Source of the DNA: a virus
DNA: 23,945 nucleotides
Reading direction: 5' to 3' (one strand)
Virus record (IMG/VR): IMGVR_UViG_3300021962_000649
Span: 1 to 23,945 of that record
Under the pieces are notes generated by a model, which ran no database searches, had not been told where the DNA came from, and saw only the letters and a list, made by a program, of their open reading frames with translations. Made by a program: the position numbers and the translations under genes. Each line of letters opens with the position of its first letter. Positions within the stretch are counted from its first letter, which is position 1. This document shows, one piece after another, positions 19,585-23,945 of the stretch.

Positions 19585-19866
19585 ATGACGATGCAAACCG
19601 ATGTCAGTAGTGCGACGGCCACAGGCACGGGTACTATGGTCAGCCAAGGTACCCGTATTAAGGGTATTCTGCTGACGACCACAGGTAGTGCGGGCTCCGT
19701 TGTCTTTCGGGACGGCGGCGCATCGGGCGCAACCAAGATGACCCTCAATACCCCCGGCGTGGCAGAGATGTTCAACGCTTTGCTCCCGGCGGAGGGTGTG
19801 GTCTTTCGTACCGACGTTCATGTAACTATCACGGACGTGGCTTCCGTCACGATCTTTCATGGCTAA
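19585..19866 (+). CDS. Small beta-rich virion-type protein (93 aa)
   Basis: Starts at the ATG at 19585 (MTMQTDVSSATATGTG) with ATAGGAGCATCTC upstream, and overlaps the next gene by 8 bp. The sequence alternates small polar and hydrophobic residues (RIKGILLTTTGSAGSVVFRD, then VVFRTDVHVTITDVASVTIF), suggesting a compact beta-sandwich. Position in the late cluster suggests a minor virion component. No family named. Confidence 0.7.
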   Translation: MTMQTDVSSATATGTGTMVSQGTRIKGILLTTTGSAGSVVFRDGGASGATKMTLNTPGVAEMFNALLPAEGVVFRTDVHVTITDVASVTIFHG

Positions 19867-20104
19867 ATCCCCAGCATGGCAACGCAAGGAAGGCAAGAAT
19901 CCCAACGGCGGCTTGAACGCCAAGGGGCGAGCCTCTGCCAAAAAGCAAGGCATGAACTTGAAACCTCCCCAGCCGGAAGGCGGCTCACGCCGCGACTCTT
20001 TCTGCGCAAGGATGAGTGGGATGAAGAAGAAGCTGACCTCCGCCAAGACAGCAAAAGATCCGAACAGCCGTATCAACAAGAGCCTTCGGGCCTGGAATTG
20101 TTGA
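19859..20104 (+). CDS. Basic conserved phage protein (81 aa)
   Basis: Starts at the ATG at 19859, inside the previous gene. The N-terminus MAKSPAWQRKEGKNPNGGLN followed by AKGRASAKKQGMNLKPP is a strongly conserved type in aquatic tailed phages, function unknown. The protein is very basic and probably partly disordered, with MSGMKKKLTSAKTAKDPNSR in the middle. It is the first of a run of small basic proteins. Nucleic-acid binding or an internal virion role is possible from charge alone. Confidence 0.8.
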   Translation: MAKSPAWQRKEGKNPNGGLNAKGRASAKKQGMNLKPPQPEGGSRRDSFCARMSGMKKKLTSAKTAKDPNSRINKSLRAWNC

Positions 20105-20105
20105 A

Positions 20106-20354
20106 ATGGAGATGATGCTGTGGAACGTCTTGCTGACTACATTCATCGGGTTACTAAGTTGGAATCTGAGAGAGAAGTCAGCCGAGCTAGGCCGAATCAC
20201 GATCCTGTTGAACAGGACGCGGGAGGAGATCGCGCGGGACAACGTGACACAGGCGGAGATCGACAAGATTGTGGCGCACATCGACAGCCGGTTCGACAAG
20301 TTGAACGACAAGATTGACATGTTCATCCGGGAGTCAAGAAGTGCCCTCAACTAG
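20106..20354 (+). CDS. Membrane-anchored coiled-coil protein (82 aa)
   Basis: Starts at the ATG at 20106 one base after the previous stop; ATGs at codons 3 and 4 are alternatives. Residues ~5-19 (LWNVLLTTFIGLLSW) are a hydrophobic N-terminal anchor, followed by a charged coiled coil (SAELGRITILLNRTREEIA, then QAEIDKIVAHIDSRFDKLND). This architecture is shared by holin-associated, spanin-like and hemolysin XhlA-like phage proteins, but there is no second transmembrane helix and no clear lysis neighbour. The call stays structural. Confidence 0.7.
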   Translation: MEMMLWNVLLTTFIGLLSWNLREKSAELGRITILLNRTREEIARDNVTQAEIDKIVAHIDSRFDKLNDKIDMFIRESRSALN

Positions 20355-20664
20355 TCGTAAACAGCACAACTTCATGGAAGCCGTGGCGCACAACCCGGCT
20401 TTTGCGAAGAAGGTAGGTGTCCCACAGTCCGTGGGCAAAGAGTTTTCCAACGCGGACAAGGGCCGCAAATTTTCTAAAGGTGGCGATATGAAAAAGATGT
20501 CTTCCGGTGGTATCACCAAGGCCAAGATGGGCGCAGTCAAGACCGCAGCCCCCAGCAAAGACGGTGTTGCAACCAAGGGTAAAACCAAGGGCAAACAGAT
20601 TGTCATGAGTGGCAGCAAGCCGTTGGGTATGAACAAGGGCGGCTACGCAAAAGGCAAGTGCTGA
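20341..20664 (+). CDS. Basic conserved phage protein, GTG start (107 aa)
   Basis: The start is taken as the GTG at 20341 (reads M-PSTSRKQHNFMEAVAHNP), with CGGGAG seven bases upstream; an ATG at 20314 lies deep in the previous gene. The N-terminal RKQHNFMEAVAHNPAFAKKV followed by GVPQSVGKEFSNADKGR is a well-conserved phage protein start that normally begins exactly here, which supports the GTG. The rest is Lys/Gly-rich, low complexity (KFSKGGDMKKMSSGG). It overlaps the previous gene by 14 bp. Possibly an internal head or DNA-binding protein; not known. Confidence 0.8.
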   Translation: MPSTSRKQHNFMEAVAHNPAFAKKVGVPQSVGKEFSNADKGRKFSKGGDMKKMSSGGITKAKMGAVKTAAPSKDGVATKGKTKGKQIVMSGSKPLGMNKGGYAKGKC

Positions 20665-20665
20665 A

Positions 20666-20941
20666 ATGATGGCCTCCCGTGGGATGGGGACCATCGCTCC
20701 CTCCAAGATGCCCAAGGGCGTGCGTAAAGCACGTCGGGACGATACCGACTTCACGCAGTATGCGGAGGGCGGCAAAGTCAATGCTGCGGGCAACTACACG
20801 AAGCCAGGCTTGCGCAAGCGTATCGTGTCGCAGGTAAAAGCTGCGGCAACCCACGGTACCAAGGCAGGTCAATGGTCTGCGCGTAAGGCACAGCTGGTGG
20901 CCAAGAAGTACAAGGAAGCTGGCGGCGGGTACAAGGACTGA
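20666..20941 (+). CDS. Basic conserved phage protein (91 aa)
   Basis: Starts at the ATG at 20666 (the second codon is also ATG), one base after the previous stop. Recognisable conserved end: AAGNYTKPGLRKRIVSQVKA, then GTKAGQWSARKAQLVAKKYK and GGGYKD, a small basic domain found in many phage contigs. The N-terminal half is less ordered. Function unknown; strongly positive charge suggests contact with nucleic acid. Confidence 0.8.
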   Translation: MMASRGMGTIAPSKMPKGVRKARRDDTDFTQYAEGGKVNAAGNYTKPGLRKRIVSQVKAAATHGTKAGQWSARKAQLVAKKYKEAGGGYKD

Positions 20942-20942
20942 G

Positions 20943-21176
20943 ATGAAAGCACCGCAGAAATCCCTAAAGGACTGGGGCGACCAGAAGTGGCGTACCAAGT
21001 CTGGCAAACCGTCTTCCAAGACGGGGGAGCGGTACCTGCCTGAGAAGGCCATCAAAGCCCTGAGCCCTGCGGAGTACGCAGCCACTACTAAAGCGAAACG
21101 TGCAGGCAAGGCGGCGGGCAAACAGTTTGTCGCGCAGCCAAAAGCAATTGCCAAGAAAACAGCGGGGTTCCGGTAA
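20943..21176 (+). CDS. Basic conserved phage protein (77 aa)
   Basis: Starts at the ATG at 20943 one base after the preceding stop, and its TAA shares bases with the next ATG (TAATGG). Motifs KSLKDWGDQKWRTKSGKPSS, TGERYLPEKAIKALSPAEY and a lysine-rich tail mark a conserved but uncharacterised phage family. Third in the basic cluster, evidently co-translated with its neighbours. Confidence 0.8.
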   Translation: MKAPQKSLKDWGDQKWRTKSGKPSSKTGERYLPEKAIKALSPAEYAATTKAKRAGKAAGKQFVAQPKAIAKKTAGFR

Positions 21177-21352
21177 TGGCCACAAAGAACTGGATCGCAG
21201 GCGCGATCAAAAAGCCCGGGGCCTTGCGCTCCGCGCTAGGTGCCAAGAAGGGTGAGCCAATTCCTGCCAAGAAACTGGCGGCAGCTGCCAAGAAGCCCGG
21301 CAAAATGGGCCAACGCGCTCGTTTGGCGCAGACACTGAAGAAAATGAAGTGA
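21176..21352 (+). CDS. Small basic conserved phage protein (58 aa)
   Basis: A 58-codon gene starting at the ATG at 21176 in a TAATGG junction and ending at the TGA at 21350-21352, just before the adaptor gene. Sequence parts NWIAGAIKKPGALRSALGAK, then GEPIPAKKLAAAAKKPGK and GQRARLAQTLKKMK belong to a widely seen phage protein type. Very basic (about a quarter Lys/Arg). Function unknown. Confidence 0.8.
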   Translation: MATKNWIAGAIKKPGALRSALGAKKGEPIPAKKLAAAAKKPGKMGQRARLAQTLKKMK

Positions 21353-21353
21353 T

Positions 21354-22307
21354 ATGGCAACAACGTCCGGCGTAGCAGGATTCAACCTCGACCTGTCTGA
21401 GATCGTCGAGGAGGCGTTTGAGCGTGCGGGCTCGGAAATGCGCACGGGCTACGACCTGCGCACCGCACGTCGGTCGTTAAACCTTTTGTTTGCAGATTGG
21501 GCCAACCGTGGCGTCAATATGTGGACGTTCGAGCAAAACACCATTAACTTGGTGACCGGACAACCCACGTACGCACTGCCAGACGACACGGTGGACATCC
21601 TGGACCATGTGATTCGTACCCAGGCAAACCAGCCCAGCAATCAGTCGGACCTCACCATTACGCGTATTAGTGTTTCTACCTACGCGACGATCCCCAACAA
21701 GCTAACAACCGGGCGCCCCATCCAGGTCTGGATTCAGCGTTTGACGGCCAACACAGCCCCAACTGCGGCCACAACGACTGGCGGTACGACAGCAGCAAAC
21801 GCTACGACAATCCAGGTCTCGACCCTGGCCGGGCTGCCCACCGCAGGTTTCTTGACGATCGGCACCGAGCTGATCAGCTACAACGAGACCAGCAACCCCC
21901 AGGACGGCGCCCCGTTCTACTTGTACAACTGCTGCCGGGGCCAAGACGGCACCACGGCGGCTTCAATTCCTTCTGGTACGGCCATCAAGCTGACCCAGAA
22001 GCAGTCAATTACGGTCTGGCCAACACCGGACCCCGGGACCCAGTATCAGTTCGTCTACTGGCGTATGCGCCGTATTCAGGATGCTGGCAGTGGCGTGAAT
22101 ATCGCTGACGTCCCGTTCCGGTTTATCCCCTGTCTGGCCGCTGGCCTGGCCTACTACATCGCGCTCAAGGTGCCGGGTGGCATGGAACGCCTGGCGATCC
22201 TGAAAGCCCAGTATGACGAGGCGTGGACTACCGCCGCTGACGAGGATCAAGAACGGGCAGCTATCCGGCTTGTGCCGCGCCAGATGTTCATAGGGGGCGG
22301 TACGTAA
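21354..22307 (+). CDS. Head-tail adaptor/connector-like protein with inserted domain (317 aa)
   Basis: Probably forms a ring below the portal. The helical N-terminus (~10-60; LSEIVEEAFERAGSEMRTGY, RRSLNLLFADWANRGVNMWT), then TYALPDDTVDILDHVIR and a C-terminal part with ITVWPTPDPGTQYQFVYWRM and a final helical region, follow the head-to-tail adaptor (tail tube A / gp4-like) plan. Residues ~131-217 interrupt this plan between VWIQRL and SITVWP with a Thr-rich beta unit (TIQVSTLAGLPTAGFLTIG, ELISYNET, CCRGQDGTTAASIPSGTA), a module also seen in fibre-like proteins. Starts at the ATG at 21354, directly behind the preceding stop. Confidence 0.75.
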   Translation: MATTSGVAGFNLDLSEIVEEAFERAGSEMRTGYDLRTARRSLNLLFADWANRGVNMWTFEQNTINLVTGQPTYALPDDTVDILDHVIRTQANQPSNQSDLTITRISVSTYATIPNKLTTGRPIQVWIQRLTANTAPTAATTTGGTTAANATTIQVSTLAGLPTAGFLTIGTELISYNETSNPQDGAPFYLYNCCRGQDGTTAASIPSGTAIKLTQKQSITVWPTPDPGTQYQFVYWRMRRIQDAGSGVNIADVPFRFIPCLAAGLAYYIALKVPGGMERLAILKAQYDEAWTTAADEDQERAAIRLVPRQMFIGGGT

Positions 22308-22735
22308 TGGGCAACCGGTTTTCGTCCGGCAAAAACTCGATTGCGCAGTGTGACCGGTGTAACTTCCGGTTTAAGCTGCACGAGTTAAAGACGGAGATCA
22401 TCAAGACCAAGCCGTACCAGCTGAAAGTGTGTCGGCAGTGTTGGGACCCGGACCATCCGCAGTTGCAGCTGGGTATGTACCCGGTTGATGACCCGCAGGG
22501 TGTACGCGATCCTCGTCCTGACATCACGTATTTGCTGGGCGGCAACACGGGCTTGCAGATCACTGAGACAGTGGGCACGGGCCCGGATGAGAACGGCACG
22601 CCTTCTGGGGGTAGCCGCATCATCCAGTGGGGGTGGAATCCGGTTGGCGGATCAACGCTTTTTACGTCGGTTGAAACACCAAATAACTTGGTGTCCCGCG
22701 TAGAACTTGGTACAGTATCAGTAGTAACGACGTAA
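22307..22735 (+). CDS. Zinc-ribbon virion-type protein (142 aa)
   Basis: The ATG at 22307 shares bases with the adaptor stop (TAATGG). The N-terminus has two CxxC pairs (QCDRCNFRF at ~14-18 and VCRQCW at ~42-45) spaced as in a zinc ribbon, then PDHPQLQLGMYPVDDPQGVR. The rest is Gly/Thr-rich beta sequence. This protein type regularly follows the adaptor gene in environmental phages and is probably a minor virion or tail-assembly factor. DNA binding is not implied by the ribbon alone. Confidence 0.8.
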   Translation: MGNRFSSGKNSIAQCDRCNFRFKLHELKTEIIKTKPYQLKVCRQCWDPDHPQLQLGMYPVDDPQGVRDPRPDITYLLGGNTGLQITETVGTGPDENGTPSGGSRIIQWGWNPVGGSTLFTSVETPNNLVSRVELGTVSVVTT

Positions 22736-22745
22736 GGAGTCGATC

Positions 22746-22937
22746 ATGGACAAGAAAGACCTGGCGCAAGACAAGAAAATGGTGGCATCCGCTGTGCACA
22801 AGCACGAGGCCAAGATGCACCCGGGCAAGGCCCCGACCAAACTGGCCAAAGGCGGCGTGACCTCCAAGGCCATGATGACCATGGGCCGTAATATGGCTCG
22901 CGCTGCTAACCAACGCAGCTCTGGTCGCGGAGGCTGA
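22746..22937 (+). CDS. Small basic conserved phage protein (63 aa)
   Basis: Starts at the ATG at 22746 (MDKKDLAQDKKMVASAV) after GTAAGGAGTCGATC. Helical N-terminal half with AVHKHEAKMHPGKAPTKLAK, then GGVTSKAMMTMGRNMARAAN and an Arg/Gly tail. It belongs to the set of small basic proteins of this late region and is a familiar conserved phage type. Function unknown. Confidence 0.8.
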   Translation: MDKKDLAQDKKMVASAVHKHEAKMHPGKAPTKLAKGGVTSKAMMTMGRNMARAANQRSSGRGG

Positions 22938-22938
22938 G

Positions 22939-23181
22939 ATGGCAAAGATCAACAACAAGCCCGCGTCAGCATACGCCAAGCCGCACACGATGAGCGGCAA
23001 GGAAGTTACGGTCTCTGCCAACCCTGGCGGCGTGCCGAACAAGAAGTACATGAAGGATGCCAACGTGTCTGTGGCCAATAGCCACAGCAACGACTACAAG
23101 GGCACCAAGACCGACGGCATCAAAATCCGTGGGACTGGCTGCGCTACTAAAGGCGTGATGGCTCGCGGGCCGATGGCTTGA
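22939..23181 (+). CDS. Small conserved phage protein (80 aa)
   Basis: Starts at the ATG at 22939 one base after the preceding stop. Motifs INNKPASAYAKPHTMSGKEV, GVPNKKYMKDANVSVANSHS and DGIKIRGTGCATKGVMARGP are conserved in a phage family typically found beside the previous gene. The IKIRGTGAATKG-type ending is recognisable; here a Cys replaces the usual Ala. Function unknown. Confidence 0.8.
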   Translation: MAKINNKPASAYAKPHTMSGKEVTVSANPGGVPNKKYMKDANVSVANSHSNDYKGTKTDGIKIRGTGCATKGVMARGPMA

Positions 23182-23182
23182 G

Positions 23183-23945
23183 ATGAACTACAGCGAACTT
23201 GTTTCTGCTATTCAGTCGTACACCGAGAACGCGTTCCCGGATACGTACCTCTCGAACGGGACGGTGATTGGGCCAAACGCTCAGATCAACCGTTTCATCG
23301 AGCAGGCAGAGCAACGCATTTACAACACAGTTCAGTTCCCGTCGTTGCGTAAAAACATGACGGGCACCCTGACATCGACCATACCTTATCTGTCTGCGCC
23401 TGACGACTATCTCTCTACGTACTCACTGGCGGTTATCGTCAACGGGTCGTACGAGTACCTTCTCAACAAAGACGTTAACTTCATCCGGCAGGCATACCCC
23501 AATCCGACCACGGACACGGGCGTGCCCAAGTACTATGCGCTATTTGGTCCTACTGTATCTGGCAGCACTATTACCAATGAGCTGTCTTTTATTGTCGGTC
23601 CTACACCCGACAGCAACTACCCAGTTGAACTGCACTTTTACTACTACCCCAAATCTATTGTGCAGTCCTCTATTAACGCGCTAGGCGTTATTGTTGGCGG
23701 CTCTGGGTATACGAACGGCAAGTACTACGGCGTCCCGCTCACGGGCGGCACTGGCCAAGGGGCTGTGGCTGACATTGTCGTTACTGGCGGTGCAGTAGAC
23801 GAGATATTCATTAAGAACTCCGGTTGTCTGTACACGGTCGCCGACAGCCTATCTGCCGACGCTACTTACCTTGGCGGCACGGCTACGGTTGACTTCAGTG
23901 TCCCGATCACCCAGGTCAACAACGCCCAGGGAACCTCTTGGCTTG
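23183..23945 (+). CDS. Virion structural protein with inserted domain, cut by right edge (first 254 aa)
   Basis: Starts at the ATG at 23183 (MNYSELVSAIQSYTENAF) and is open to the window end. The first ~170 residues match a conserved virion protein type of adaptor-tail regions: INRFIEQAEQRIYNTVQFPS, YLSTYSLAVIVNGSYEYLLN, FIRQAYPNPTTDTGVPKYYA, FIVGPTPDSNYPVELHFYYY. After PKSIVQSS, a Gly-rich beta unit of ~80 residues (LGVIVGGSGYTNGKYYGVPL, GGTGQGAVADIVVTGGAV, NSGCLYTVADSLSA) is inserted before the family sequence appears to resume at AQGTSWL. Confidence 0.8.
   Translation, partial: MNYSELVSAIQSYTENAFPDTYLSNGTVIGPNAQINRFIEQAEQRIYNTVQFPSLRKNMTGTLTSTIPYLSAPDDYLSTYSLAVIVNGSYEYLLNKDVNFIRQAYPNPTTDTGVPKYYALFGPTVSGSTITNELSFIVGPTPDSNYPVELHFYYYPKSIVQSSINALGVIVGGSGYTNGKYYGVPLTGGTGQGAVADIVVTGGAVDEIFIKNSGCLYTVADSLSADATYLGGTATVDFSVPITQVNNAQGTSWL

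Noticed and set aside
19030-20079. Long minus-strand open frame (349 codons) opposite the small virion genes
   Set aside because: It is antisense to three well-supported genes, has no ribosome binding site and has a low-quality, repetitive predicted protein; stop-free antisense frames are common in GC-rich DNA.
20106-20354. Holin or spanin assignment for the membrane coiled-coil protein
   Set aside because: Only one hydrophobic segment, no lipobox, no endolysin nearby; left as membrane-anchored coiled coil.

Overview
This 23.9 kb window looks like the central part of a tailed double-stranded DNA phage genome or uncultured viral contig. Two arms diverge from an intergenic switch region at about 8839-9381. 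The left arm (1-8838) is read leftward and the right arm (9382 to the right edge) rightward. The host is not identifiable from the sequence. The GC-rich composition, sigma70-like promoters and strong AGGAGAAA ribosome binding sites suggest a proteobacterial host, perhaps a betaproteobacterium, but this is a weak inference. No integrase, repressor, polymerase or lysis cassette was recognised, so lifestyle cannot be decided from this window.

Left arm: about twenty genes, most encoding proteins of 30-160 residues, packed with ATGA stop/start overlaps. Five of the genes are shorter than 60 codons or cut by the window edge. The recognisable members are an M20/M28-type zinc peptidase with a complete-looking metal site (2415-3512) and a large acidic protein with a CxxC pair (3536-4924). 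A good sigma70 promoter lies at 2355-2383. The gap at 7738-8086 holds an 80-bp imperfect inverted repeat around an AT-rich core, with eight TGTCC/GGACA pentamers. It is a candidate replication origin or multi-operator control region.

Switch region (8839-9381): a G-quadruplex-type tract, two perfect palindromes, promoter-like pairs facing both ways from a shared palindromic -10, and a strong leftward terminator. Promoter and terminator together outline a possible ~100-nt leftward small RNA. Its pyrimidine-rich segment is complementary over 12-13 nt to the ribosome binding site repeated before several left-arm genes. This is the most interesting hypothesis in the window.

Right arm: packaging and head genes in canonical order. 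These are small and large terminase, a protein with a twin-arginine-type signal, a long portal, a GroES-like protein, scaffold, a head-associated protein, a decoration-like protein and the major capsid protein. A strong terminator follows, then an HNH endonuclease cassette with promoters on both sides. After it come small virion proteins, a run of very basic small proteins, a head-tail adaptor with an inserted domain, a zinc-ribbon virion protein, and a truncated virion protein that also carries an inserted domain. The late genes are closely spaced or overlapping and probably form one transcription unit interrupted by the HNH cassette.
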